Source of the DNA: Aquabacter cavernae
Lineage (GTDB): Bacteria > Pseudomonadota > Alphaproteobacteria > Rhizobiales > Xanthobacteraceae
Reading direction: 5' to 3'
NCBI RefSeq assembly: GCF_003993795.1
Contig: NZ_RWKV01000015.1
Span: 490,027 to 554,026 of the forward strand
DNA length: 64,000 bases
The notes below the pieces were generated by a model that saw only the letters and a list, made by a program, of their open reading frames with translations, made no database searches and was not told where the DNA came from. Below are positions 45,760 through 58,443 of the stretch, one piece after another. Made by a program: the position numbers and the translations under genes. The first letter of the stretch is position 1. Each line of letters opens with the position of its first letter.

Positions 45760-47061
45760 ATGATGTCCGAGACCCGCACCGCGCTCGTCGGTGCGGCCAC
45801 CATCGTTCTCGGCCCCATGAGCATGTCGCTCTACACGCCCGCCATGCCGATGCTCACCGAAGCCTTCGGCACCACCCCGGCGGTGATGAAGCTGACGCTC
45901 AGCGTCTATTTCGCCGGCTTCGCCTTTTCGCAGCTCGTGTGCGGCCCCCTGTCCGACGCCTTCGGACGGCGGCCGACCGCCATCGGCTTCTTCGCGCTCT
46001 ATGTGTTCGGCAGCGTGGTGGCCGCCATGTCCACCGAGATCCACTGGCTGATCGCCGGCCGCGCCCTGCAGGGCATCGGCGTCGCCGCGGGCCCCGCCAT
46101 CGCGCGGGCCATCGTGCGCGATCAGTTCACAGGTCAGTCCTCCTCCCGCATCCTCAACCTCATCGGCTCCATCCAGGCGGTGGGGCCCGCGCTCGCGCCC
46201 TCGGTGGGCGGGCTCATTCTCGGCCTCGTGGGCTGGCAGCCGCTCTTCTATGTCATGGTTCTCTGGGGCGTCATGGTGCTCGGCCTGCTCATGTTCGGCG
46301 TGCCGGAGACCAATCCGGGTGCCGACCCCGCTCAGGCGCGCCCTCGGCAGATCCTGCGCAATTACGGGCACCTGCTGCGCGATCCCGGCTTCATGCGGGT
46401 CAGCCTGCTCATCGGCTTCGGGGTTGGCGGCATCTATACGCTCGCCTCCATCCTGCCCTTCGTGCTCATCGAGAAGGTGCGGATGACGCCCACGGAATTC
46501 GGCCTCGGCATGATCTGCCAGACCGGCTCCTTCATTCTGGGCACCATCTTCTCCGCCCGGCTCATGCGCCGCATGGACGCCAACAAGCTCATTCCCATGG
46601 GCACGGTGCTCGGACTGGTGGCGGCGGGCCTACTGGCGGTGCTGCCCTTCTTCGCCGAGACCAGTTTCCTGTCGGTGATGATGCCCGTCGCCATCCTGGC
46701 CTTCGGCATGTCCATGGTGATCCCGGGCTGCACCACCACCGCCTTGTCGGGCTTTCCCACCATGGCCGGTTCCGCCGCCGCGCTCATGGGCTGCCTCCAG
46801 ATCGGCGGCGGTTTCACCGGCTCGGCGGTGGCGAGCCTGTTCCCCGATCCGGCCATCGCCCTGTCCGTGGTGGTTCCCGCCATGGGCGTGATCGCGGCGG
46901 CGAGCTATGCCCTGCTGCGCCCGCGGCCTGAAAGCCTGATCTCGCCGGACACCGTCGTGGAGATCGACCCGGCGGATGTCGAGATCGCCGCCGACCCCGC
47001 GGGCCTCATCGGTGCGGCCGGCGAGGAGATCGAGGCGGGAATGTATCGCAAGTCCGCCTGA
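45760..47061 (+). CDS. Bcr/CflA family multidrug efflux MFS transporter
   Basis: 433 residues, twelve helices. The N-terminal half has LYTPAMPMLTEAFGTTPA and the family loop GPLSDAFGRRPTAIGFF (motif A), then the motif-C region with SIQAVGPALAPSVGGLI. These match Bcr/CflA drug exporters (bicyclomycin, florfenicol). A 40-residue acidic C-terminal tail is extra. The ATG at 45760 is used; an earlier ATG at 45724 would overlap marR by 28 bp. It forms one unit with the MarR gene. Confidence 0.9.
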   Translation: MMSETRTALVGAATIVLGPMSMSLYTPAMPMLTEAFGTTPAVMKLTLSVYFAGFAFSQLVCGPLSDAFGRRPTAIGFFALYVFGSVVAAMSTEIHWLIAGRALQGIGVAAGPAIARAIVRDQFTGQSSSRILNLIGSIQAVGPALAPSVGGLILGLVGWQPLFYVMVLWGVMVLGLLMFGVPETNPGADPAQARPRQILRNYGHLLRDPGFMRVSLLIGFGVGGIYTLASILPFVLIEKVRMTPTEFGLGMICQTGSFILGTIFSARLMRRMDANKLIPMGTVLGLVAAGLLAVLPFFAETSFLSVMMPVAILAFGMSMVIPGCTTTALSGFPTMAGSAAALMGCLQIGGGFTGSAVASLFPDPAIALSVVVPAMGVIAAASYALLRPRPESLISPDTVVEIDPADVEIAADPAGLIGAAGEEIEAGMYRKSA

Positions 47062-47085
47062 GGCCGGACGCGGCCCGTCCATATT

Positions 47086-47100
47086 TTAGAAAAATTCTAA
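47086..47100. repeat. short AT-rich palindrome upstream of the chemoreceptor gene
   Basis: TTAGAA-AAA-TTCTAA, a perfect inverted repeat about 110 nt before the chemoreceptor start, in a rare AT-rich patch. It could be the end of the MFS transcript or an operator. Confidence 0.35.
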
Positions 47101-47211
47101 TAAACTATGTGATCTACGGCACCCGCTACCCGTACAAGCCTGAAGCAAGGTTCGCCACCTAATCGAACCTACACAGCTTCTTTGGCAACATTTGATACGG
47201 GATCGGCCGAC

Positions 47212-48693
47212 ATGTTCGAGTTCCGGCGGGGATCAGACGCGACCCAGACCCTTGAGGCTCTCCATCGCTCTCTCGCGATCATCGAGTTCACGCCAGGAGG
47301 CCAGATTGTCGATGCCAACGAGAATTTCCTGAAGGTCGTCGGCTACAGCCTCGACGAGGTGCGCGGGCAGCATCACCGCATCTTCGTTGACCCCGCCCAC
47401 CATTCCGACCCGGAATACCTTTCCCTGTGGCGGGATCTGGCGGCGGGCACGCCCCATGTGGCCACCTTCAAGCGCTTCGCCAAGGGCGGCCGACCCGTCT
47501 GGCTGCAGGCCACCTACAGCCCCATCAAGGATGGCAGCGGGCGCGTCTACAAGGTGGTCAAATTCGCATCCGACATCACCGGGGACGTGCTCCGCAGCGC
47601 CGAAACCGGGGGTATGGTGGATGCCATCTCCAAGTCCCAGGCGGTCATTCACTTCACCCTGGACGGCCTCATCACGGACGCGAACCAGACTTTCCTCGCC
47701 GCCACCGGCTATGCGCTGGATGAGATCAAGGGCCGCCACCACAGCGTGTTTCTCGACCCTGCCGAGAATGACCCGAAAGCCTACCAGGCCTTCTGGGCGG
47801 CTCTCAACCGGGGTGAGTATCAGGCGGGGGAGTTCCGGCGGATCGGCAAGGGCGGTCGCGAAATCTGGCTCCAGGCCATCTATACCCCCATCACCGACGA
47901 CAGCGGGGAGACGTTCAAGGTGGTGAAGTTCGCCACCGATGTCACCGCCGTCGTCGGGCGGCGCCAGCGTCGGGCGGAGGCCCACAGGCGCATCGACGCG
48001 GACCTTCAGGCCATCGCACGGGATCTTAGCGAGACCACGCTTCAAGCGGCATCCGCCTCCGCCGCAGCGGACCAGACGGCCGGAAATGTCCAGTCGGTCG
48101 CCGCCGGCGCGGAACAGCTGGCTGCCTCCGTGGACGAAATCAGCCGTCAGGTGCGCCAATCCAGCACCGTCGCGCGCAATGCCGTGGCGGATGGCGAGCG
48201 CACCAACGCGATCGTGAACGAACTGATCGCCGCCGCCCAGAAGATCGGCGCGGTGGTGGAACTGATCACCTCCATCGCCGGACAGACCAATCTTCTGGCG
48301 CTCAACGCCACCATCGAGGCCGCCCGCGCCGGAGAGGCCGGGCGCGGTTTCTCCGTGGTGGCCACCGAGGTGAAGAGCCTCGCGGGGCAGACCGCCAAGG
48401 CCACCAGCGATATCTCGGCCCAGGTCCAGGCCGTGCAGCAGGCGGCCGAGCAGGCGGCAAAGGCTCTTGGCTCCATCAGCGGTCATGTGTCGGAACTGGA
48501 CAAGATCTCCACCATCATCGCCTCCGCCGTGGAGGAACAGGCGGCGGTGACGCGCGAAGTGGCGGGCAACATGCAGGTCGCCGCGGGCGGGGTGGAGAGC
48601 GTCAAGCAGAGCGTGGCGGCCATCGCCAATTCCGCCAATCAGGTGCAGGCCTCCACGCAGAGCGTGCGGGAGGCATCGGCCGCCGTCACATAG
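47212..48693 (+). CDS. soluble PAS-PAS methyl-accepting chemotaxis protein
   Basis: 493 residues without membrane helices. Two tandem PAS domains of the same type (about 15-130 and 137-250; each has a V/TDANxxFL..GYxLDEI/V core and HHRIFVDPA or HHSVFLDPA) are followed by a methyl-accepting signalling domain (about 280-480) with the hairpin tip ELITSIAGQTNLLALNATIE and AARAGEAGRGFSVVATEVKS. The PAS style is like Aer-type or heme-binding sensors. It should report an internal redox or energy cue to CheA. No che gene lies in the window. ATG at 47212 is used; a TTG at 47182 is the alternative. Confidence 0.93.
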   Translation: MFEFRRGSDATQTLEALHRSLAIIEFTPGGQIVDANENFLKVVGYSLDEVRGQHHRIFVDPAHHSDPEYLSLWRDLAAGTPHVATFKRFAKGGRPVWLQATYSPIKDGSGRVYKVVKFASDITGDVLRSAETGGMVDAISKSQAVIHFTLDGLITDANQTFLAATGYALDEIKGRHHSVFLDPAENDPKAYQAFWAALNRGEYQAGEFRRIGKGGREIWLQAIYTPITDDSGETFKVVKFATDVTAVVGRRQRRAEAHRRIDADLQAIARDLSETTLQAASASAAADQTAGNVQSVAAGAEQLAASVDEISRQVRQSSTVARNAVADGERTNAIVNELIAAAQKIGAVVELITSIAGQTNLLALNATIEAARAGEAGRGFSVVATEVKSLAGQTAKATSDISAQVQAVQQAAEQAAKALGSISGHVSELDKISTIIASAVEEQAAVTREVAGNMQVAAGGVESVKQSVAAIANSANQVQASTQSVREASAAVT

Positions 48694-48826
48694 CGACACC
48701 GGCTGCGACCAAGCGCCGCCGGCTACACATTAACGAAAAGTCATCTGATAGGCGTTCGTTGCAGCGCAGCGCTCGGTTATAGAATGCTCCCAGCCCGTCT
48801 TGGAACGAGTTCTGGAACGCCGCCTG

Positions 48827-49888
<1,062 letters not shown>

Positions 49889-49910
49889 GACGGCGCGGAA
49901 GAGGCTCGCC

Positions 49911-50876
49911 ATGGCCGCATTGCCGGACGATGAATGGGAAGGCGTGGTCGCGCGGTTCGCGGACCTCGCCGCCGCGCGCCCGCATCCCGGCGGCAAGGGC
50001 GTGCGCGCGCCGAAGGCCCGCAGCCAGATGCTGGGCGGCCACCGTTCGGCGGCGCGCGGGCGCGGCATGGAGTTCGACGAGGTCCGCGCCTACCAGCCGG
50101 GCGACGATGTGCGCACCATCGACTGGCGCGTGACGGCGCGCACCGGGCGCCCGCACACCAAGCTGTTCCAGGAAGAGCGCGAACGGCCGGTCCTGATCCT
50201 CATCGACCTGCGCAGCCATATGCGCTTCGGCACCCGTGTCAGCTTCAAGTCGGTTCTGGCCGCGCGGGCCGCCGCCATGGCCTGCTGGATGTCGCTGGAC
50301 GCCGGCGACCGGGTGGGCGGCGTCATCCTCACCCCCTTCGCCATCACCTCCTTCCGCCCCCAGCGCAGCCGCGCCCAGGTCCTCGGCTTCGTGAAGGCGA
50401 TCGCGGACGCCACCGCCGAGGGCATCGCCGATCCCCCGCCAAAAGCCGAGCCGACCCTGTCGGACGCGCTGGGCAATCTGCGGCAGGTGAGCCGCCCGGG
50501 CACGCAGGCCTTCGTGCTGAGCGACTTCCATGATTTCGATGAGGCCGCCTTGCGGGAGCTGGGCCGCATCTCGCTCCATTGCCAGGTGGCCAACATCCTG
50601 GTGTTCGACCGGCTGGAAGCCGAGATGCCCGAGCGCGGGCGGTTTCGCGTGAGTGACGGGCGCGCGGTCGGCTTCCTGGACGCGGACGGCACGAAGACCC
50701 GCGACGCCTATGCCCAGCGCTTCGTCGAGCGGCAGGAGACACTGGCGGACATGGCCCACAAGCGCGGCATGACCCTGCGCCTGCTGGAGACCGGCACCGA
50801 TCCGGCGGACCTGTTCTCGCCGCGCGGTAAGTCCCCCGGCTCCAAGGGCGGCGCGCGTCTGGAGGCGGCCGAATGA
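49911..50876 (+). CDS. DUF58 domain-containing protein
   Basis: 321 residues. The DUF58 signature RGMEFDEVRAYQPGDDVRTI then DWRVTARTGRPHTKLFQEER is clear, followed by a VWA-like fold with LILIDLRSHMRFGT. DUF58 proteins are regular partners of MoxR ATPases. The start follows GGAAGAGG, and its stop overlaps the next start (ATGA). Cytoplasmic, since no signal or helix is seen. Confidence 0.93.
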   Translation: MAALPDDEWEGVVARFADLAAARPHPGGKGVRAPKARSQMLGGHRSAARGRGMEFDEVRAYQPGDDVRTIDWRVTARTGRPHTKLFQEERERPVLILIDLRSHMRFGTRVSFKSVLAARAAAMACWMSLDAGDRVGGVILTPFAITSFRPQRSRAQVLGFVKAIADATAEGIADPPPKAEPTLSDALGNLRQVSRPGTQAFVLSDFHDFDEAALRELGRISLHCQVANILVFDRLEAEMPERGRFRVSDGRAVGFLDADGTKTRDAYAQRFVERQETLADMAHKRGMTLRLLETGTDPADLFSPRGKSPGSKGGARLEAAE

Positions 50877-51358
50877 CCCCCGCCGGAACGCCCGATCCGC
50901 TGGAGGGCCTGCGCGACATCCGCCTTCCGGATGCCGTCTCCTTCTGGCCCCCGGCGCCGGGCTGGTGGATGCTGGCGGGCATCATCCTGCTGCTCGCCAT
51001 CGTGGCGGCGGCCGTGGAATATCGCCGCCGCCAGACGCTGTCCTATCGTGTCTCCCGGCAATGGCGGGCCTTGTCGGCGGACACGGCCACCCTGCCGGAC
51101 AGCCGCGCGCTTGCCGCGGCAGGGGCCCTGCTCATGCGGCGCGTCCTGCTCTCCCGCATGGACAAGGCGGCAGCGGCCGCCCTCACCGGCCCGGCGTGGC
51201 AGGAGGTTCTGGAGGACGGCAAGAACGCCTTGCCGCCGGACATGGCCGCCTTTCTCGCCACCGCGCCCTATCTGCCGCCCGGCGCACCGGGCGCGGACGG
51301 CGTGGACCGGGGGGAACTCACCGCCGCCGTGGGCCGCTGGATCCGGGGCAACGCATGA
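50873..51358 (+). CDS. DUF4381 domain-containing membrane protein
   Basis: 161 residues. The N-terminus LEGLRDIRLPDAVSFWPPAP ends in GWWMLAGIILLLAIVAAAVEY, one membrane helix, then a helical cytoplasmic part: the DUF4381 layout. It is a standard member of bat-type operons, of unknown biochemical role. Overlaps both neighbours by four bases. Confidence 0.9.
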   Translation: MTPAGTPDPLEGLRDIRLPDAVSFWPPAPGWWMLAGIILLLAIVAAAVEYRRRQTLSYRVSRQWRALSADTATLPDSRALAAAGALLMRRVLLSRMDKAAAAALTGPAWQEVLEDGKNALPPDMAAFLATAPYLPPGAPGADGVDRGELTAAVGRWIRGNA

Positions 51359-52379
51359 TCGAGTTCCAGTGGCTCTGGGCCTTCGCCCTCCTCCCCCTTC
51401 CCCTCTTGGTGCGCTGGCTGGTGCCCGCCGCGCGCACGCCGCGCGCCGGGGCGCTGCGCGTGCCCTTCTTCGGCGAGATGCAGGCCTCCGGCTTCCTCAC
51501 CATCGGAAACAGGCGGGGCCGCCTGTTTCGGCTGCTGGTGCTGACGTTGATCTGGCTGCTGCTGGTGTGCGCAGCGGCGCGCCCGGCTTATGTGGGCCGC
51601 CCGGTGCCGCTGCCCGTGGAAGGGCGCGACATGATGCTGGCGGTGGACCTCTCCGGCTCCATGGCGCGCAAGGACTTCGCGCAGGACGGCCAGCCCACGG
51701 ACCGTTTGTCCGTGGTGAAGGCGGTGGCGGACGCCTTCATCGCCAGCCGCCAGGGCGACCGGGTGGGCCTGATCCTGTTCTCCAGCCGCGCCTATGTGCA
51801 GGCACCCCTCACCTTCGACCGCAACGTGGTGCGCAACCTGCTCGGCTCCTCCTCCATCGGCCTCACCGGCCAGGAGACCGCCATCGGCGACGCCATCGGG
51901 CTGGCGGTGAAGATCCTCCGTGAGCGTCCGGCCGAGCAGCGCGTGCTGGTTCTGCTCACCGACGGCGCCAATACGGCGGGCGTGCTGGAGCCGCTGGCGG
52001 CGGCGGAAGCCGCCCAGCAGGAGCATGTGAAGATCTACACCATCGGCGTGGGCGCGGACCGCCTCGCCAGCGGCCAGCGCGTCGTCAATCCGTCCGCCGA
52101 CCTCGACGAGGGCACGCTCGCCAAGATCGCGGAAATGACCGGCGGACGCTATTTCCGCGCCCGCGACACGGCGGGGCTGGCGCGCATCTATGCGGACATC
52201 AACCGCATGGAGCCGAGCGCCGGGGAGCCGCGCTATCTCAGCCCCACCGTTTCCCTGTTCCAGTGGCCGCTCGGCGCATCGCTCGTCCTCGCCTTGGTGT
52301 TCGGCATCGGGCAGGCCCTGCCGCGCTTCAGCCGTGGCGCGCGGCCCGTGCAGGGCGCTGCCGGTGAGGGAGCGCGCCC

Positions 52380-52383
<4 letters not shown>
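51355..52383 (+). CDS. batA: VWA domain protein BatA
   Basis: 342 residues. Two N-terminal helices (about 5-22 and 55-75) flank an Aerotolerance-type BatA region. The VWA domain (about 90-295) has an intact metal site Asp98-Leu-Ser100-Gly-Ser102 (AVDLSGSM) and LTDGANTAGVLEPLAAA. A C-terminal helix follows (LGASLVLALVFGIGQALP). It likely works with BatB and the MoxR ATPase in envelope stress tolerance. Start and stop both overlap neighbours. Confidence 0.92.
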
Positions 52384-54430
<2,047 letters not shown>

Positions 54431-54434
<4 letters not shown>

Positions 54435-56317
54435 TCCGGACCGTGCGCGCGCTCCTGTTCCTGCTGGTTCTGCTGGCGGCTCCGGCCGCGATGTTGCTGG
54501 CCGCCCCTGCGGCATGGGCGGCAACCCTCACCGCCACCGTGGACCGCACGCAGGTGGAGATGGGCGAAACCCTCACTCTGGTGCTCTCCCTGGCGGGCGG
54601 CGACAGCACCAGCCCGCCCGACCTCACGGGCCTCGCCGCCGATTTCAACATCGTGGACCGCCGCCGCGGCAGCCGGCCGGTGACGGTGGACGGCCGGCGC
54701 ACCGTGGTGAACGACTGGGTGCTCACCCTGGCGCCCCGGCGCACCGGCGCCCTCACCATTCCCGCCATCAATATCAGCGGCGCGAGTTCCGAGCCGATCC
54801 GCATCCAGGCGAGCGCCCCGGCCCCTGCGCCCGCCGCCGCAAAGGGCGAGACCAAGCCGCTCTTCGTGGAGGTGGAGGTGGCGCCCGGCGCTGTCTATGC
54901 GCAGGGCGAAATTCCCGTCCATGTGCGCATCTTTGACAGCCTGGGCATGCGCAGCGGCTCCATCAGCCAGATCCGCGCGGACGGGGCGAGCTTCCGCGAG
55001 GACGGGCAGCAGGACAGCTATCTGAAGACCATCGGCAAGACGCGCTACCGCGTGGTCGAGCAGACCTATGTGATGACGCCCCAGCGCAGCGGCACCATCG
55101 AGATCGAGCCGGTGTCGCTGAAGGCCAACATCCCGGTTCCCGTGGATGCGCCCATGCCGTCCGAGATGGCGCGCCTGCTGGGCCGGGGCAATGTGCCCAT
55201 GCCGTGGCTCGACGGCGGCCTGACGCGCGGGCAGGACGTCACGCTCCATTCCGCCCCCATAAAGGTGGAGGTGCTGGCGCGCCCCGCTTCGGCCCAGGGC
55301 TGGTTCCTCCCCGCCCGCAGCGTCGCCATCACCGAACAGTGGTCGCCCGCTTTGTCCAGGGCGAAGGTGGGCGAGACCCTGACCCGCGTCATCACCGTGG
55401 ACGCGGTGGGCGCGAGCCCCAACCAATTGCCGCCCCTCACCATCCCGGACGTGCCGGGCGTGCGGCAATATCAGGAAGACAGCCGCACCGAGACCAACAT
55501 GATCGCGGGCGAGCCCGGCGCCACGCTGCTCAAGACCATCTCGGTGGTGCCCACTCAGGCGGGCACCGTCACCCTGCCCGCCATCACCATCGGCTGGTGG
55601 AACACGGTCAAGAAGGCGCAGGATTCCACCACCCTGCCGGCCGTGACCTTCACCGTCGCCGCCGCGCCCTCCGCCGCCCCGGCACCGAGCGCGACGCCGC
55701 AGGCCGCCCAGACCATCTCCGCCCCCTCCGCCGGCGAGCAAACCCCTCAGACGCCCCTCGCCCCGCCCCCGTCAGACGGCACGGCGGCAATGGCGGCCGG
55801 GCTCGCCGCCAGGGCGGCCGCGCTGATCACACAGAGCCTCGGCACGGCGCGCGGGCTCCTGGCGGCCCACGGTCCCTGGATGGCTGGCGTCGTGGTCGCG
55901 GCGCTTGTGGGGATTGTCCTCATCCTCCTTTGGCGGCGCCACGGGCGCGCCACAGGTCGCCGGGCGCCCCGGCCCGCCTTCGGCCGCCTTGGCGCCGTCA
56001 CCGCGGAAGCCGCGGCCCGCAACCTCGCGGCGGCCTGCAAGGCCAACGATCCCCACAGGGCGCATGCCGCCTATCTCGCCTGGCGGCGCGCGGCGCCGTC
56101 CAACGGCGCCCGGCGGATCGGCATCGGGCCCTCCGATGACGCGCCCGCCCTGGTCGCTGCCGTCGCGGAGTTGCAGGCCCATCTCTACGGCGCCCCCGCC
56201 GCCCCCTGGCGTGGCGCGCATTTCCTCGCGGCCTGGAAGGCGGCGCAGAAGCAGGCGGCGCGCAGCGATAAGGCTGCTCCTGGTGCGCGGCTCGCGCCGC
56301 TTTATCCCGAAGGCTGA
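54431..56317 (+). CDS. batD: BatD family protein
   Basis: 628 residues. Signal peptide (RALLFLLVLLAAPAAMLLAA, cleavage near AAWA), a periplasmic beta-rich region with repeated BatD domains (ATVDRTQVEMGETLTLVLSL; VEVEVAPGAVYAQGEIPVHV), a C-terminal membrane helix (about 480-500: WMAGVVVAALVGIVLILLW) and a basic cytoplasmic tail. It closes the operon; ATG overlaps the batB/C stop. Confidence 0.9.
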
Positions 56318-56741
56318 GGCGGCCTTTACAGGGCGCAGTTCGGCGGCGGCGCTCCTCGCGACGCCGCGTTCAAGCCGCGTTGAGCGCCTCTCGTCTTCAC
56401 GCATCCACTGAATTTGTATCTCCCGGCGCGCCCGCGCGACCGGGGCCGGGGGCGGGACCGAAAAACAGCGCCGGCGACGCGACGCCTTGTTTCACAATGC
56501 GTTCCTCCCCCTAAGGAACATGACTTAGGGATACAAGCGCGTGCGCCGAGGCACCCCATTAGCCGATTTAATGACATCGATCATAAATGATCATTTGGCG
56601 AGGGGGAGAGCCAAACCTAATCCTACCGCAACAGAAATGCTTCGACATCTTGTGCAGAGCAGCATTTTTCGCGACTGCGAAATAAATCGACCCGTGCACG
56701 CAAAAGTCGAAAAATAAAAATAAACTCGGGAGGACAATTTG
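56318..56741. other. 424-bp intergenic region before the TRAP operon
   Basis: No gene seen. The right half is markedly AT-rich against the rest of the window and likely holds the dctP promoter. It contains the palindrome GATCAT-AA-ATGATC (56579-56592) and a run AAAAATAAAAATAAA just before the GGGAGG ribosome site. Confidence 0.6.
56579..56592. promoter_or_regulatory. possible operator of the TRAP operon
   Basis: GATCAT-AA-ATGATC, a perfect inverted repeat 150 nt upstream of dctP, inside the AT-rich promoter area. Size and symmetry suit a dimeric repressor; no regulator gene is adjacent. Confidence 0.45.
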
Positions 56742-57824
56742 ATGCGATCAGTACTTCGATCTTCCTTGGCGGCTGGCCTCGTCGGCGCCTGTGTCGCGGC
56801 ACTTTCGGCAGCGCCTGCCGCAGCGGAAACCTTCCGCCTGCGCATCGCCTCCGGTCATCCAGCGGTGAACACCTACGTCAATCTCATGCAGACCTTCTTC
56901 GTGCCGGAGGTGACCAAGCGCGTCGCGGAACGCACCTCGCACAAGATCGAGTTCGTGGAGGGCTATGGCGGCTCCATGGTGAAGGTGGCCGATACGCTGG
57001 AAGCGGTGCAGTCGGGCATTGTCGATATCGGCGGCTATTGCTTCTGCTTCGAGCCGTCCAACCTGCCCATGCAGGCCTTCCAGGTCATGCTGCCCTTCTC
57101 GTCCATGAGCTCGGTGACCAGCGTGAAGGTCGCCCGCGAAGTGTACGACAAGGTGCCGTACATGACCGAAGTGTTCGAGAAGAAGTTCAACCAGAAGCTC
57201 ATCGCCCTCATCTCGGACAACGGCTACAACCTCACCACCACCTTCGACTGGAACGTGGTGTCGGACCTGAAGGGCCGCAAGCTCGCGGGCGCGGGCCTCA
57301 ACCTGAAGTGGCTGGAATATGCCGGCGCCATCCCGGTCCAGTCCTCGCTGCCGGACGCCTACACCGCCATGCAGACCGGCGTCTATAACGGCTGGATCAT
57401 GTTCCCGTCGGGCGTCGTGAACTTCAAGCTGTTCGAAGTCTCGCCCTACTATACCGAAGTCGGCTTCGGCGCCATTTCCTGGCACGGCCTGACCATCAAC
57501 AAGGCCCGCTACGAGAAGCTGCCGAAGGACGTGCAGGCCATCATCGTGGAAGTGGCCCGCGAGTTCGAGGCCAAGACCGGCACGGTCAATGACGAGAACT
57601 ATCCCAAGCAGATCGCGCAGCTGAAAGAGCTGGGCGCGAAGGTGAAGACCGCCGTGCCGGACAGCGTGCGCATCGAATGGGCGACCTCCCTGAAGGACTG
57701 GCCCAAGGAGAAGGCCACGGAGCTGGACAAGGCCGGCCTGCCGGCCACCGAGGTTCTGAGCCTCGCCATGGAGCTGTACGAGAAGGCCGGCCACAAATGG
57801 CCCGTGCGCTACCAGGTCAAGTGA
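56742..57824 (+). CDS. dctP: TRAP transporter substrate-binding protein DctP
   Basis: 360 residues. Signal peptide MRSVLRSSLAAGLVGACVAA with cleavage after APAAAE. The mature protein is a DctP-type binding protein (LAGAGLNLKWLEYAGAIPVQ; QTGVYNGWIMFPSGVVNFKL, KLFEVSPYYTEVGFGAISWH). Length is near the usual 330-350. Unusual is a CFC pair in IGGYCFCFEPSN near the presumed ligand pocket. The ATG follows GGGAGG at 8 nt. Ligand is probably a carboxylate, but not predictable beyond that. Confidence 0.92.
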   Translation: MRSVLRSSLAAGLVGACVAALSAAPAAAETFRLRIASGHPAVNTYVNLMQTFFVPEVTKRVAERTSHKIEFVEGYGGSMVKVADTLEAVQSGIVDIGGYCFCFEPSNLPMQAFQVMLPFSSMSSVTSVKVAREVYDKVPYMTEVFEKKFNQKLIALISDNGYNLTTTFDWNVVSDLKGRKLAGAGLNLKWLEYAGAIPVQSSLPDAYTAMQTGVYNGWIMFPSGVVNFKLFEVSPYYTEVGFGAISWHGLTINKARYEKLPKDVQAIIVEVAREFEAKTGTVNDENYPKQIAQLKELGAKVKTAVPDSVRIEWATSLKDWPKEKATELDKAGLPATEVLSLAMELYEKAGHKWPVRYQVK

Positions 57825-57918
57825 CGCGACCGCGCGCTTGAAGCCTCGCCGGGCGGTGCTCCGCCCGGCCCTTCCCGTTCCCGATCCCGTTCCCGCCGAC
57901 GGCAACCATAGGTGCGCC

Positions 57919-58434
57919 ATGATCGGACATGCTCTCGATATCGTTTCCAAGGCCCTGCTCGTCGTGGCCTCCGCCCTCGCCTTCCTTCTGTGCTTCGTTG
58001 TCTGCGCAGACGTGATCGGCCGCGTGCTGTTCGGTGCGCCCCTCAAGGGCACGCCCGAGATGGTCTCTTCCTCCATCGTCATCATCTGCTACCTGCAGGC
58101 CAGCTACGCCATCCTGTCGGGCGGCATGATGCATGTGGACGCCATCACCAACCATCTGCCGGTCTCCATGCAGGCGGTGCTGGGCATCATCGGCTCGTTC
58201 CTCGGCGCGCTGCTCTTCGGCATCATCTTCTGGGGCAGCATCGACGGCTTCATCCATGCCTGGACCAGTGGCGAGTTCGAGGGCGAGGGCGCCCTGCACG
58301 TGCCCATGTGGCCCGTCCGCCTCGCTGTCCTCGCCGGCACCGGCCTCGCCGTCCTCGCCTACATCCTTCTCGCCTGCCGCCAGATCGTCGCCGCCCGTCG
58401 CAGCGAAGTCCTGGTCACCGGCGTCTCGCACTGA
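57919..58434 (+). CDS. dctQ: TRAP transporter small permease DctQ
   Basis: 171 residues, four membrane helices (about 11-33, 47-64, 84-108, 135-155), with the DctQ feature CADVIGRVLFGAPLKGTPEM. It bridges the binding protein and DctM. The ATG at 57919 is chosen at the start of the first helix; upstream in-frame codons give an unlikely Pro/Arg-rich extension. It lies 95 bp after dctP and 9 bp before dctM. Confidence 0.92.
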   Translation: MIGHALDIVSKALLVVASALAFLLCFVVCADVIGRVLFGAPLKGTPEMVSSSIVIICYLQASYAILSGGMMHVDAITNHLPVSMQAVLGIIGSFLGALLFGIIFWGSIDGFIHAWTSGEFEGEGALHVPMWPVRLAVLAGTGLAVLAYILLACRQIVAARRSEVLVTGVSH

Positions 58435-58443
58435 GGGTCCGCC

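Noticed and set aside
48755..48783. Promoter for the MoxR-bat operon (TTCGTT, 17 nt, TATAGA)
   Set aside because: The -10 is good but the -35 is poor; mentioned in the MoxR entry only.
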